The notes: a model not told the origin generated them from the sequence alone. A stretch of 64,000 bases of DNA from Streptomyces atratus (GCF_900119365.1 NZ_FPJO01000012.1:1-64000), one strand, 5' to 3'. Counted from the first letter of the stretch, positions 26,356-35,413 are shown. Numbers and translations are program-made.

Positions 26356-28827
26356 ATGCTGGGTCCGCTGCGGGAAGACTCGCCGAGACGGATCGGTCCG
26401 TACGGAATACGGGCCAGGCTCGGCGCGGGCGGCATGGGGGAGGTCTTCCTCGGCGTCCGGGACGGCGACGGTGAGCCGGTCGCCGTCAAGACGGTCCGCC
26501 GCGACGTGGCCAAGGACCCCGGATTCCGCAGCCGCTTCCGCCGTGAGATCACCGTCGCCCGGTCCGTCGCCGGACCCCATCTCGCCCCGCTGCTCGACGG
26601 GGACGCCGACGCCGAGGTGCCCTGGCTCGCCACCGGATACGTGGCCGGGCCGAACCTGTCCGCCGCCGTCCGCCGGGCGGGCGCGATGGACGAGGCCGAG
26701 GTACGGATGCTCGGCGCCGGACTCGCCCGCGCCCTGGCGGCCGTGCACGCGGCCGGGATCGTCCATCGCGACGTGAAGCCCGGCAATGTGATGCTCGCGG
26801 CGGACGGCCCCCGCCTGATCGACTTCGGGATCGCCCGCGACTCCGGTGCGACCCCGCTCACCACCACCAGCCGCATGGTCGGCAGCCCGTCCTTCATGTC
26901 CCCGGAACACGTGGCGGGCAGTGGACGCGTCGTCCCCGCCTCGGACGTCTTCTGTCTCGCCTCCGTGCTCTGCCACGCCGTCACCGGACGCGACCCCTTC
27001 GGCGACGGACCGGTCGCCGCCGTGCTCTACCGGGTCAAGTACGTCGAGGCCGATCTCGACGACGTTCCGGACGCGCTGCGGGCCGTACTGGACCGCTGCC
27101 TGGTGGCCGACCCGGCCGCCCGCCCGGCCGCCGCCGGGCTCGCGGAGCTGCTCGACCCCGGCGCGGCGGACCGGTGGCCGGACCCGGTGGCGCAGCACAT
27201 CGCCGAGCACGGGCGCGAACTGGCCCGGGTCGTCGCGCTGGGCGGCCCGCTGCTGCCCGGGTACACCCCGACCGAGGTGACCGCCGACAGCCGGCCCGCG
27301 CTTCATCAGCTGCCCACCCAGGGAACCGACTTCACCCCGGGGCTGCACGTCGCCCCCACCCAGGGTCCCGGCCTCGCCCCACCCCCGGGCCGCTCCCGGC
27401 GCGCGCTGGGCGCCGCCCTCGCCGCGCTGATCGTGCTGGGCGCGGCGACAGGGGGAATCCTGGCCTGGCGCGACAACCAGAGGACCCCCGGAGGGACCGC
27501 GCGAGCCGACGGTTCACCCGCCGTCCGCATCGTGGCGGGCGTGGACGAGAACGGTGGCCCGGACGCCTCGGGCACGGTCCCGTACGGCCGCGATGTCCGT
27601 CCGGCGGGGTGGGTGAAGTCCTGGAAGGGCAAGTTCTCCGGGGCACCGGTCGGCTGTTCCGCGGGCCGGGACGTCGTGGTCTGCCGGAAGACGGACGGTA
27701 CGTACGAGGCGCTGTCGGCGGCGGACGGGCACCGGTTGTGGACGCTGGACGCGGGGGAGACCACCCGCCCGGCGGGCTGGGGGCCCCGTGGACAGTTCTT
27801 CATGCCGGCCGGTGCCACCCGTCCCGTCGTGTACGACGACGCCGTCCTGCTTGCGGCGGGTGACCGGCTGCAGTCGCTGGACGCCAGGACCGGCAAGGTC
27901 CGTTGGGAGGCCCGGTCCGGCGGCGCGCACAACTTGGAGAGTGCGCCGCTCGTGGCCGACGGCCTGGTCTTCGCCTCCACCGCACCGACGTTCGACAACG
28001 CGTCCCTCGCTGCCTACGACCTGAAAACCGGCGCCGAGAAGTGGCGAAAGCCGCTGTCCCCGCAGGGCGTCTCCAATGCCCAGGGGGGCAACTTCTGGCC
28101 GGTCGCCACCGATGACGGCGTGGTGTACGCCATGGGTGAGGAGGCGCCGAAGGCTTTCCGGCCGAAGGACGGCACCCTGCTCGGCACAGCCGGTGGCGAG
28201 GCCGTTCAGGGGGCCGGCGAGCCGACCAACTCAGGGTGCGGGGACCTACGGGTGCGCGGTGGTTCCGCTTTCTGTACGGCCTACTTCACCAACGAAGACC
28301 CTTCGGGCTTCGGGAATGACATGCATCTGCTGCGGTTGTCGGCGGGGACGCTCAAGACGCTGGGGCGGGTGCCGGTGAACCCCGAGCTCGTTGCCGAGGC
28401 GACGCTCACCGCGTTGGACGACCGGGTCATCACGTTTCGCAGGAGCGGCGAAGGCGTGCACGGCGAACTCGTGGTCGTGAGCAGCGACGGCAGCCGGATC
28501 CTCGGCAGGTTCCCGCTCGGCGGGAAGCCGGCACAGGGCATGAGCAACCCGGTGTCCGACCCGCTGATCGTTGCCGACACATTGGTCTGGGCGGACAGCA
28601 CAACGCTCCACACGGTCCCGATCCGCTCCGACGGATCCCTGGGGCCACAGTCCAGGACCCCGGTTCCGGGCGCTCCTGGCCCGACCAGGACACCGACCTA
28701 CGACAGCGTCACCAACGGTATCGATCTGGAGCAGGAACTGCTCGACCCGCAGGTGCTGCCGGTCGGTGGCGTCGTGCATGTCGTGTACGACGACGGCACC
28801 ACGGTCTCCGTACCGCTGCCCGAGTGA
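26356..28827 (+). CDS. Transmembrane Ser/Thr protein kinase with PQQ-type propeller ectodomain (1)
   Basis: 823 residues from the ATG at 26356 behind GGGGGGAG. The kinase domain spans about 13-275: glycine loop LGAGGMGEVFLG, Lys45 in VAVKTV, catalytic HRDVKPGNV (Asp139) and DFGIAR (156-161), so it should be active. A Pro/Thr-rich linker leads to one transmembrane helix (about 349-370, LGAALAALIVLGAATGGILAW). The extracellular part of about 440 residues has repeated blade-like units such as ALSAADGHRLWTLDAG and AYDLKTGAEKWRKPL, typical of PQQ/pyrrolo-quinoline beta-propellers as in AfsK-like kinases. The ligand is unknown. It is followed after 31 bp by a paralogue. Confidence 0.9.
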   Translation: MLGPLREDSPRRIGPYGIRARLGAGGMGEVFLGVRDGDGEPVAVKTVRRDVAKDPGFRSRFRREITVARSVAGPHLAPLLDGDADAEVPWLATGYVAGPNLSAAVRRAGAMDEAEVRMLGAGLARALAAVHAAGIVHRDVKPGNVMLAADGPRLIDFGIARDSGATPLTTTSRMVGSPSFMSPEHVAGSGRVVPASDVFCLASVLCHAVTGRDPFGDGPVAAVLYRVKYVEADLDDVPDALRAVLDRCLVADPAARPAAAGLAELLDPGAADRWPDPVAQHIAEHGRELARVVALGGPLLPGYTPTEVTADSRPALHQLPTQGTDFTPGLHVAPTQGPGLAPPPGRSRRALGAALAALIVLGAATGGILAWRDNQRTPGGTARADGSPAVRIVAGVDENGGPDASGTVPYGRDVRPAGWVKSWKGKFSGAPVGCSAGRDVVVCRKTDGTYEALSAADGHRLWTLDAGETTRPAGWGPRGQFFMPAGATRPVVYDDAVLLAAGDRLQSLDARTGKVRWEARSGGAHNLESAPLVADGLVFASTAPTFDNASLAAYDLKTGAEKWRKPLSPQGVSNAQGGNFWPVATDDGVVYAMGEEAPKAFRPKDGTLLGTAGGEAVQGAGEPTNSGCGDLRVRGGSAFCTAYFTNEDPSGFGNDMHLLRLSAGTLKTLGRVPVNPELVAEATLTALDDRVITFRRSGEGVHGELVVVSSDGSRILGRFPLGGKPAQGMSNPVSDPLIVADTLVWADSTTLHTVPIRSDGSLGPQSRTPVPGAPGPTRTPTYDSVTNGIDLEQELLDPQVLPVGGVVHVVYDDGTTVSVPLPE

Positions 28828-28858
28828 ACCGTCCGACGAACGGCAGAGGAGCCGCGCA

Positions 28859-31147
28859 GTGATCGAGCCGCTTCCGCCCGGCAGAGCCCGGCTGATCGGC
28901 CCGTACCAGCTTCTCGGGCTGCTCGGCGCGGGCGGCATGGGCGAGGTGTATCTCGCCCGGCCCGCCGGTGCGCCGGACCCGCTCGGCGGGCTGGTCGCGC
29001 TGAAGACCGTACGCGCCGATCTCGACCTCGACGACGGCTTCCGCATCCGCTTCCGCCGTGAGATCGACGCGGCTGGCGCCGTACGAAGTCCGCACACCGC
29101 ATCCCTCGTCGGCGGCGATGCGAGCGGCCGGCTGCCCTGGCTGGCGACCGAGTACGTCCCCGGCCCCTCGCTCGCCGAGGCGGTGATCCGCAGCGGGCCG
29201 ATGCCCGAGCCGGTGGTGCGCGAGATGGGTGCCGGTCTCGCCCGCGCACTCGCCGACATGCACGCCGTACGCGTACTCCACCGCGACCTCAAGCCGGGCA
29301 ATGTGCTGCTCGGCGCCGATGGGCCGAAGGTGATCGACTTCGGGATCGCCCAGGCCTTCGACGCCACCCAGCTCACCCGGACCGGGGTGGTCGTGGGCAG
29401 CCCCGGCTACATCTCGCCCGAGCATGTCAACGGCTCACGGGCGCTCGTACCCGCGTCGGACGTCTTCTGCCTCGGTGCGGTGCTCGCCTTCGCGGCGACC
29501 GGCCGGGGCCCGTTCGACGACTCCGACATGGCCGCCGTGATCTTCCGGATCGCCCAGGGCGAGGCCGAACTGTCCGGCGTACCCCCTCAGTTGCGCGCGG
29601 TGATCGAGGAGTGCCTGCGCAGTGAGGCCGGGACCCGGCCGACGCCTCGCCAACTGGCCGACATGCTGCTCCCGGAAGGCCGGGCGATCAGGGAGCCCTT
29701 CCCCTGGACCGAAGCGATCCGGGGGCAGCTCGCCGCGCATGCGGCGGGGGCGCGCGCCGTCGCGGAGGCGGCCGCGCCGTCCGCCGCCGCACCGCCGGCC
29801 CCGCCCGCCGCCCCGCACCCCGGCGGGCCCGCCCTCGCCCCGACGCCGGTGGCCGTACCGGGTGACCGACGGGGCAACAAGGGACTGTGGATCGCGTTGG
29901 CGGCAGCGGCCACGGTGGTGTGCGTGGTGCTGGGCGCGGTGCTGCTGCCCGGACTCCTAGAGGGGAGCGGGGGCGGCGACAAGTCGGGCGGAGCCGGTGG
30001 TGGCGGCGCGCAGCCGACCGCTTCGGCCTCCGATGCCGTGCGGACGGAGGCCGGGCCCGCCGTCGTTCCGGGCGCGGACGCGGGTCGCACCGGCGATTTC
30101 GGGGCGGCCGCCGCGGATGTCTCCGGGAAGCCCGAGGGGTGGCAGCCGTGGCACGTCAGGATCGCGAACGGCCGCGTCGAGTGCGTACTCGCGGACACGT
30201 CCCTGGTCTGTGGCGGCCCGCAGCGGATCACCGTGCTGGACGCGGCGAACGGCAAGCGGCGGTGGCAGACCGGGCCGGGAAGGGCGGGCACCGGACCGGC
30301 CTCGGTGGCCGCAGTGACCGGCACCACCGTCTACGCCTTCGAGGACGGTGCCCTGGTGGCGCTCGGCCTCGCCGACGGCGCCGAGAAGTGGCGGGAGCCG
30401 CTGGCGGGCGGTGCACGGGTGACCGACTCCGTCCAGTCGGACGGAGTCCTGTACTACGCCACCAGGACCACCGGCACGGGTGCGGCCCGGATCTTCGCCC
30501 ACCAGCTCACCGGTACGCACACCCGCAAGTGGGACAAGCCGTGGGACGATCCGGCCGACGAAGGGGAACTGCTCTTCGCCGACGGACGGCTCGTCGCGGT
30601 CGGCGACGCCGTCACCGTCCTGAAGGGCACGGACGGGGCGCGGTCGGGGAGCACCGGGCCCGGGGACGTCACCTGCCGCACGCCGGTCCTGAAGGGGAGG
30701 GCACTGCTCTGTGCGGGGCCGAACGGTCTGACGGTCGTCGATGTGACCGCCCCGCAGAACCGCCGGACCGTCGCGGACGGAGTGGACATCGCCTACCGGC
30801 CCGCCGTCACCCGGGACGGCACGGTCGTGCTGAGCGCCGAGGAACGGGTGTATGCGTTCGGTCTTGCCGACGGACGGCAGAACTGGGCGACGCCCGACGC
30901 GGTGGACTACTCGGGCGCACCGGTCATCGTCGGCGACCACGCCTACCTTGTCACGGAGGGATTCCTGGAGTCCTACGAATTCGCCCGAGGCAGTCAGGAG
31001 AGCCCGGCCAACAGGAAGGCGTACTCCGGCTGGCCGGATGGTTCGAACAGCAGGGTCGACCCGGAAACGGTCTCCCTTCTCGCGAAGGGAGACGTGCTCT
31101 TCCTGAGCTTCGAGGACGGAAGCGTTCTCTCCGGGTACGCGCCCTGA
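28859..31147 (+). CDS. Transmembrane Ser/Thr protein kinase with PQQ-type propeller ectodomain (2)
   Basis: 762 residues from the GTG at 28859 (AGAGGAG upstream). Kinase features: LLGAGGMGEVYLA, VALKTVRAD, HRDLKPGNVLLG and DFGIAQ, all intact. An Ala/Pro linker precedes a transmembrane helix (about 341-365, WIALAAAATVVCVVLGAVLL). The ectodomain has propeller-like units (VLDAANGKRRWQTGPG, ALGLADGAEKWREPL, AFGLADGRQNWATP). It shares domain layout and several motifs with the preceding kinase, so the two probably arose by tandem duplication and may be co-transcribed. They could sense extracellular ligands as a heterodimer; this is speculation. Confidence 0.9.
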   Translation: MIEPLPPGRARLIGPYQLLGLLGAGGMGEVYLARPAGAPDPLGGLVALKTVRADLDLDDGFRIRFRREIDAAGAVRSPHTASLVGGDASGRLPWLATEYVPGPSLAEAVIRSGPMPEPVVREMGAGLARALADMHAVRVLHRDLKPGNVLLGADGPKVIDFGIAQAFDATQLTRTGVVVGSPGYISPEHVNGSRALVPASDVFCLGAVLAFAATGRGPFDDSDMAAVIFRIAQGEAELSGVPPQLRAVIEECLRSEAGTRPTPRQLADMLLPEGRAIREPFPWTEAIRGQLAAHAAGARAVAEAAAPSAAAPPAPPAAPHPGGPALAPTPVAVPGDRRGNKGLWIALAAAATVVCVVLGAVLLPGLLEGSGGGDKSGGAGGGGAQPTASASDAVRTEAGPAVVPGADAGRTGDFGAAAADVSGKPEGWQPWHVRIANGRVECVLADTSLVCGGPQRITVLDAANGKRRWQTGPGRAGTGPASVAAVTGTTVYAFEDGALVALGLADGAEKWREPLAGGARVTDSVQSDGVLYYATRTTGTGAARIFAHQLTGTHTRKWDKPWDDPADEGELLFADGRLVAVGDAVTVLKGTDGARSGSTGPGDVTCRTPVLKGRALLCAGPNGLTVVDVTAPQNRRTVADGVDIAYRPAVTRDGTVVLSAEERVYAFGLADGRQNWATPDAVDYSGAPVIVGDHAYLVTEGFLESYEFARGSQESPANRKAYSGWPDGSNSRVDPETVSLLAKGDVLFLSFEDGSVLSGYAP

Positions 31148-31171
31148 CGGTCCGCCGGGAGGCGCCGTCAG
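31144..31171. terminator. Candidate hairpin between convergent genes
   Basis: CTGACGG (31144-31150) pairs with CCGTCAG (31165-31171), overlapping the stop codons of the second kinase gene and of the PepSY gene. Confidence 0.5.
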
Positions 31172-31773
31172 TCGGCGTCCCCATCGCGGTCGTCGTCGTG
31201 GCCGTCGTCCGACCGGTCCACCGTCACCGTGCCCGTGCCCGCGTCGACGTTCAGCTCGTGCTGCTTCCCGTCCTTGCCGCGGACGTCGACCTCCCAGTGC
31301 AGCGCTCCACCGTTCCGGCCGTCGTGGTCGTCGTCCAGGTCGACCGAGGTCACCGTCCCCGGGTTCGCCTTCAGCGCGGCGTCGACCGCCGCGTCCAGCG
31401 ACACCCGGGCCGAGCGGGGCGCGTGCCGGTCGCGGTCGTCGTCATCGTCGGAGACGTGCTTGCCGAGCACCTTGCCGTTGCCCGCGTCCACCGTCACGTC
31501 GTGCCAGGCGTTGTCGGAGCCGTACACGTCGAGCTCCCAGACGAGCCCGCCGTCCTCGTCGTCCAGCTCGGCCTCGGTGACCGTGCCCGGGACGGCCTTG
31601 ACGGCGGCGGAGACGGCGTCGCCGACGCCGATGCGGGCGGTGTCGCCGCTCGCCGCGCCGGGCCGGGTCCCGCGGTCGTGGCTGTCGTCGTCCGCGAAGG
31701 CGACCGCCGTGGCGGCCCCGCCGCCGGCGAGCACGGCCGCGGCGACGGCGGCGATGACGATCTTGCGCTTCAT
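31168..31773 (-). CDS. Secreted or lipid-free anchored PepSY-domain protein
   Basis: 201 residues. A signal peptide or N-terminal anchor (KRKIVIAAVAAAVLAGGGAATAVAFA) is followed by two PepSY repeats: VGDAVSAAVKAVPGTVTEAEL ... WHDVTVDAGNGKVLGKH (about 50-105) and LDAAVDAALKANPGTVTSVDL ... KQHELNVDAGTGTVTV (about 120-185), quoted in parts. Both are separated by Asp-rich linkers (DDDDDRDRH). PepSY domains inhibit or regulate extracytoplasmic proteases and often sit beside two-component systems of the cell envelope, as here. The gene is divergent from rapA1, and the 119-bp gap holds tandem CTGAA repeats that probably control both genes. Confidence 0.85.
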   Translation of the reverse strand: MKRKIVIAAVAAAVLAGGGAATAVAFADDDSHDRGTRPGAASGDTARIGVGDAVSAAVKAVPGTVTEAELDDEDGGLVWELDVYGSDNAWHDVTVDAGNGKVLGKHVSDDDDDRDRHAPRSARVSLDAAVDAALKANPGTVTSVDLDDDHDGRNGGALHWEVDVRGKDGKQHELNVDAGTGTVTVDRSDDGHDDDRDGDAD

Positions 31774-31832
31774 GAGGGTTCCTCCCCGATCGGGTGGCCG
31801 GTTTCGACGAGGACCACATTGCCGGGGTGATG

Positions 31833-31870
31833 CTGAACGCAGCCTGAAGCCACCTGAAGGCGTCTTCAGG
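31833..31870. promoter_or_regulatory. Tandem CTGAA repeats, probable OmpR-type response-regulator site
   Basis: CTGAA at 31833-31837, CTGAAG at 31844-31849 and CTGAAG at 31854-31859 are spaced 11 and 10 bp, one helical turn each. An inverted CTTCAGG follows at 31864-31870. Half-sites repeated once per turn are the usual pattern for OmpR/PhoB-type dimers. It lies between the PepSY gene and rapA1, 23-60 bp before the rapA1 ATG, so autoregulation and control of the PepSY gene are likely. The pattern is observed; the binding protein is inferred. Confidence 0.6.
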
Positions 31871-31892
31871 TTCGGTTTGCGACCCTGTGCGC

Positions 31893-32555
31893 ATGCGCCT
31901 GTTGATCGTGGAGGACGAGAAGCGGCTCGCGACGGCCCTGGCCGCGGGGCTCACCGCCGAGGGCTTCGCCGTGGACGTGGTCCACGACGGCCTCGAAGGG
32001 CTGCACCGGGCCGCCGAGGGCGCGTACGACCTCGTCGTCCTCGACATCATGCTGCCCGGGATGAACGGCTACCGCGTCTGCGCCGCCCTGCGCGCCGCCG
32101 GGCACGAGACGCCGATCCTGATGCTGACCGCGAAGGACGGGGAGTACGACGAGGCGGAGGGCCTCGACACCGGGGCCGACGACTACCTGACCAAGCCCTT
32201 CTCGTACGTCGTGCTGGTGGCCAGGATCCGGGCGCTGCTGCGGCGCCGGGGCGGCGGCTCCGGTTCGCCGGTGGTCACCGTCGGCGCCCTGCGGATGGAC
32301 ACCGCCGCCCGCCGCGTCCACCTCGGCGAGGCCGAAATCACCCTCACCACCAAGGAGTTCGCGGTGCTGGAACAGCTCGCGCTGCGGTCCGGCCAGGTGG
32401 TGAGCAAGGCGGACATCCTCGAACACGTCTGGGACTTCGCCTACGACGGCGACCCGAACATCGTCGAGGTGTACGTGAGCGCGCTGCGCCGCAAGCTCGG
32501 CGCGGCCGCCATCCGCACGGTGCGCGGCGCCGGATACCGGCTGGAGGCGCTGTGA
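31893..32555 (+). CDS. rapA1: OmpR-family response regulator RapA1
   Basis: 220 residues. The receiver domain has VEDEKRL, phospho-acceptor Asp51 in VVLDIMLPGMNGY, and LTKPFSY. The winged-helix DNA-binding domain includes LTTKEFAVLEQLALRSGQVVS and VEVYVSALRRKL (quoted in parts). I chose the ATG at 31893; a GTG two codons upstream is possible. The gene order with the kinase and absC matches SCO5403-SCO5405, where RapA1/A2 was reported to influence actinorhodin and a type I polyketide in S. coelicolor. The name rests on that recollection. Confidence 0.85.
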   Translation: MRLLIVEDEKRLATALAAGLTAEGFAVDVVHDGLEGLHRAAEGAYDLVVLDIMLPGMNGYRVCAALRAAGHETPILMLTAKDGEYDEAEGLDTGADDYLTKPFSYVVLVARIRALLRRRGGGSGSPVVTVGALRMDTAARRVHLGEAEITLTTKEFAVLEQLALRSGQVVSKADILEHVWDFAYDGDPNIVEVYVSALRRKLGAAAIRTVRGAGYRLEAL

Positions 32556-34027
32556 GATCGGTACGGGCCAGGGCCGCGCTCGGCGCCACCGTGGTGGTCG
32601 CCCTCGCGCTGATCGGCGCCGGGCTCTCCGTACTCCTCGTCCTGCGCGCCAACCTCACCGACCAGGCCGGACTCCAGGCCGAGGTGGTGGCCCGGGAAGT
32701 GGCCGGGCAGCTGGCCCTCGACGTGCCGTACGACCGGCTGGAGATGCGCGACGAGGAGGACCATCCGGTCCAGGTGACCGACGAGGACGGACGGGTGGTC
32801 GCCGTCTCCAAGGACCTCCAGGCGATCTCCGGCACCGGCACCGACCGGGTCACACCGGTCCCGTCACCGACCGCCGGGGGGTCCGGCGGCGGGAGCGACG
32901 ACGACAACGGGGGCGGCGACGGAAGCGATGACGACGACACCCCCGCCCCCGCCCCCGCCCGCGGTGAAGTCGACTCCGACGAACCGGACTTCGGCAACGG
33001 CACCGCCACCGTCGACGGCGAAACGGCCGACTACCGTTTCGCGTCCGTGCAGGCGACCACCCCCGCCGGGGTGACCCTGACCGTCCACGCGGGCGCCCCG
33101 CTGGCCGCCGAGCAGGAGGCCGTGGGCACGGTGCGCGGCGCGATGCTGATCGGGCTGCCGGTGCTGCTGCTCGTCGTCGCCGCGGTGACCTGGCTGGTGA
33201 CCAGGCGGGCGCTGCGCCCGGTCGAGGGCATCCGGCGCGAGATGGCCGCGATCACCGCCTCCGAGGACCTGAGCCGGCGGGTGCCGGAGCCCGGCTCGCG
33301 CGACGAGATCGCCCGGCTGGCCCGTACGACCAACGAGACGCTCACCGCTCTGGAGGCCTCCGTCGAGCGGCAGCGGCGGTTCGTCGCGGACGCCTCGCAC
33401 GAACTGCGCAGCCCCATCGCCTCGCTGCGCACCCAGCTGGAGGTGGGCGCGGCCCATCCGGAGCTGCTGGACGTGCCGGGCGCGGTCGCCGACACCGTAC
33501 GGCTCCAGGCGCTGGCCGCCGATCTCCTGCTGCTGGCCAGGCTGGACGCGGGGGAGCGGCCGGGCCTCGCGGCGCTGGACCTGGGCGCGCTGGTCCGCGA
33601 GGAGGTCTCGCAGCGCACCGGGGACCGGATCGCGGTGTCGGTGTCGGTGCCGGACCCCGGGGCGGACCAGGGGCGGTTCGAAGTGGCCGGTTCGCGCGGG
33701 CAGTTGGCGCGGGTGATCGGCAATCTGCTGGACAACGCCGAGCGTCATGCGCGCAGCACGGTGACGGTCTCGGTGCGCGCGGCGGAACGGGGCGGTGTGG
33801 TCGTCGCCGTCAGCGACGACGGGGCGGGAGTGCCGCCCGAGGAGCGTGAGCGGATCTTCGAGCGCTTCGTACGGCTCGACGACGCCCGCACCCGGGACGA
33901 CGGCGGCGCGGGCCTGGGCCTGGCCATCGCCCGGGACGTGGCCGTCCGGCACGGCGGGCGGCTGACGGTGGACGGTGCGCGGGAGGGCGGCGCCCGGTTC
34001 GAGCTCTGGCTGCCCGGAGCCCGCTGA
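32552..34027 (+). CDS. rapA2: Sensor histidine kinase RapA2
   Basis: 491 residues from the GTG at 32552, which overlaps the regulator stop (GTGA). Topology: transmembrane helix 1 (about 8-32), an extracytoplasmic loop of about 165 residues with an Asp/Gly-rich low-complexity insertion (around 105-135), helix 2 (about 197-217), a HAMP domain, HisKA with the phospho-His in FVADASHELRSPIASLRTQL, and an HATPase domain with NLLDNAERHA, SDDGAGVPPE and GAGLGLAIARDV. It is the partner of RapA1. The signal is unknown; the adjacent PepSY protein may modulate it outside the membrane. Confidence 0.9.
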   Translation: MRSVRARAALGATVVVALALIGAGLSVLLVLRANLTDQAGLQAEVVAREVAGQLALDVPYDRLEMRDEEDHPVQVTDEDGRVVAVSKDLQAISGTGTDRVTPVPSPTAGGSGGGSDDDNGGGDGSDDDDTPAPAPARGEVDSDEPDFGNGTATVDGETADYRFASVQATTPAGVTLTVHAGAPLAAEQEAVGTVRGAMLIGLPVLLLVVAAVTWLVTRRALRPVEGIRREMAAITASEDLSRRVPEPGSRDEIARLARTTNETLTALEASVERQRRFVADASHELRSPIASLRTQLEVGAAHPELLDVPGAVADTVRLQALAADLLLLARLDAGERPGLAALDLGALVREEVSQRTGDRIAVSVSVPDPGADQGRFEVAGSRGQLARVIGNLLDNAERHARSTVTVSVRAAERGGVVVAVSDDGAGVPPEERERIFERFVRLDDARTRDDGGAGLGLAIARDVAVRHGGRLTVDGAREGGARFELWLPGAR

Positions 34028-34045
34028 CCGCCGCCCGGCGCCGGG

Positions 34046-34522
34046 TCACACCTTGCCGCGTCGTCCCCGGAGGTGTTCCGCGACCGGGGTCAGTGCCGCG
34101 TGCAGGTTCGCCAGCGCCTCCGGCGTCAGCAGGTCCATGAAGTGCTTGCGGACCGAGGCCACATGGTGCGGTGCCACCTTGCGCATCGTCTCCGCGCCGT
34201 CCTCGGTGAGGACCGCGTACAGGCCGCGCCGGTCGGACTCGCAGTGCTCCCTGCGGACCAGGCCCGCGGTCTCCATGCGGGTGATCTGGTGCGAGAGCCT
34301 GCTCTTGGACTGCAGCGTCGCGGCGGCGAGGTCACTCATCCGCATGCGCTGGTCGTCCGACTCCGAGAGGTTGACCAGGATCTCGTAGTCGTTGTTGGTC
34401 AGGCCGAAAGGCTGGAGATCCTTCTCCAGCTGGTGCATCAGCAGCCTGCTGACGTCCAGGTGGGTGCGCCAGGCGCACTGCTCCGCGTCGTTCAGCCAGC
34501 GGGTGGCCGTCTCGGTCTCCAT
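34046..34522 (-). CDS. absC: MarR-family regulator AbsC
   Basis: 158-residue winged-helix repressor, the same length as S. coelicolor AbsC, a zinc-responsive MarR protein required for normal antibiotic production and linked to the coelibactin cluster. Helix-turn-helix segments are MSDLAAATLQSKSRLSHQI and the wing REHCESDRRGLYAVL. Cys and His residues (QCAWRTH near the N-terminus, REHCESD, HHVASVRKH) could bind zinc. The ATG at 34522 has no ribosome site; a TAGAAT hexamer ends 6 nt before it, suggesting a leaderless message. It is convergent with rapA2. Confidence 0.85.
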   Translation of the reverse strand: METETATRWLNDAEQCAWRTHLDVSRLLMHQLEKDLQPFGLTNNDYEILVNLSESDDQRMRMSDLAAATLQSKSRLSHQITRMETAGLVRREHCESDRRGLYAVLTEDGAETMRKVAPHHVASVRKHFMDLLTPEALANLHAALTPVAEHLRGRRGKV

Positions 34523-34534
34523 ATATGGATTCTA
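34518..34534 (-). promoter_or_regulatory. absC -10 box and start-codon palindrome
   Basis: Read on the minus strand, TAGAAT (34534-34529) matches the Streptomyces -10 consensus and is followed 6 nt later by the absC ATG, predicting transcription from or next to the start codon. The 12-bp palindrome TCCATATATGGA (34518-34529) spans that start and is a candidate autoregulatory MarR site. Both are inferences from sequence. Confidence 0.5.
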
Positions 34535-34648
34535 CCTAAGAAGTTGAAAGCCGGACGAAGTAGAGGGGGTGTGACGGTCGGCACCCGTCCGGATACGGGT
34601 CCGGGAGCGGGGTGCGGACGTTCGACGTCACACTCCGCAGACTACCGT

Positions 34649-35413
34649 TCACAAACCGAAGCGACGCTGGAGGTCCCCGAGCTGACCGGGCATACGGGGT
34701 GTGGCGCCAGGTTGACTCCCGCCGCCCGGGACCCCGGCCTGACCCGGCACCGCACCCGCCGGCTGTTCGGCCATCAGGACCTCCGTCGACTGGAGCAGCA
34801 CCGTGCCCGCGCCGACGAACTCGAACTGGTGCTCCTCGCCCGAAGTGCCCCCGAGGCCCGTCAGCGACCGCAGCCCGCCCAGTACGCCCGTCATGTAGCC
34901 GTGGTCGTAGTGGTGGCACGGCGAGGGGCAGTCCGCCCAGCCCACCAGGGCCTGCGGGTCTACCCGCAGCGGCGGCTCCATGAAGACCACCGGACCGTTG
35001 GAGGCGGCCACGAACTTCCCCGTACCGATCAGAGTCAGAAAACCCGGCACGATCGACTGCTTGAGTGCCAGCGACGGCTGGTACGCGAGGAGATTGCCCG
35101 ACCGGATCGTCAGGTTCCCCTCGTCCAGGTCGTAGGAGTTCACATCGAAGGCCCGGTCCGCGAGCAGCATCTTGCCGCTGCCCTCGGCCACCACCCAGTC
35201 GCTCGCGTGCAGCGGCGAGTGGAAGCTCGTACGGATCAGCCGCTCGAAGCGGCCGTGACCGATGCCGTTGAAATCGATCCGCCCGTAGTAGGCGATCATC
35301 TTGCCCTTCTGCAGGAACCACTGGCTCCCCTTGAGCTCCACGCAGAAGGTGTACGAGTTGACGTTGTCGTCCGACGGCAGCGTCATCGGGTCGAAGACCA
35401 CGGGCGTGCTCAC
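34649..35413 (-). CDS. AIM24-family protein (third of three)
   Basis: 254 residues from the GTG at 35413. It contains the AIM24 beta-barrel-like fold with repeated turn motifs: KGKMIAYYGRIDFNG, GSGKMLLADRAFDV, GNLLAYQPSLALKQ and GTGKFVAASNGPVVF. A CPSPCHHYDHGY insertion with two Cys and three His follows residue 165 and is absent from the two sister genes; it could bind metal. The C-terminus is a Pro/Gly/Gln-rich tail. Bacterial AIM24 proteins have no established function; the name comes from a yeast mitochondrial protein. The start overlaps the stop of the preceding AIM24 gene. Confidence 0.85.
   Translation of the reverse strand: MSTPVVFDPMTLPSDDNVNSYTFCVELKGSQWFLQKGKMIAYYGRIDFNGIGHGRFERLIRTSFHSPLHASDWVVAEGSGKMLLADRAFDVNSYDLDEGNLTIRSGNLLAYQPSLALKQSIVPGFLTLIGTGKFVAASNGPVVFMEPPLRVDPQALVGWADCPSPCHHYDHGYMTGVLGGLRSLTGLGGTSGEEHQFEFVGAGTVLLQSTEVLMAEQPAGAVPGQAGVPGGGSQPGATPRMPGQLGDLQRRFGL

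Noticed and set aside
24430..27348. 972-residue frame antisense to thiolase, meaB and a kinase
   Set aside because: It spans three genes with good motifs on the other strand; no domain of its own.
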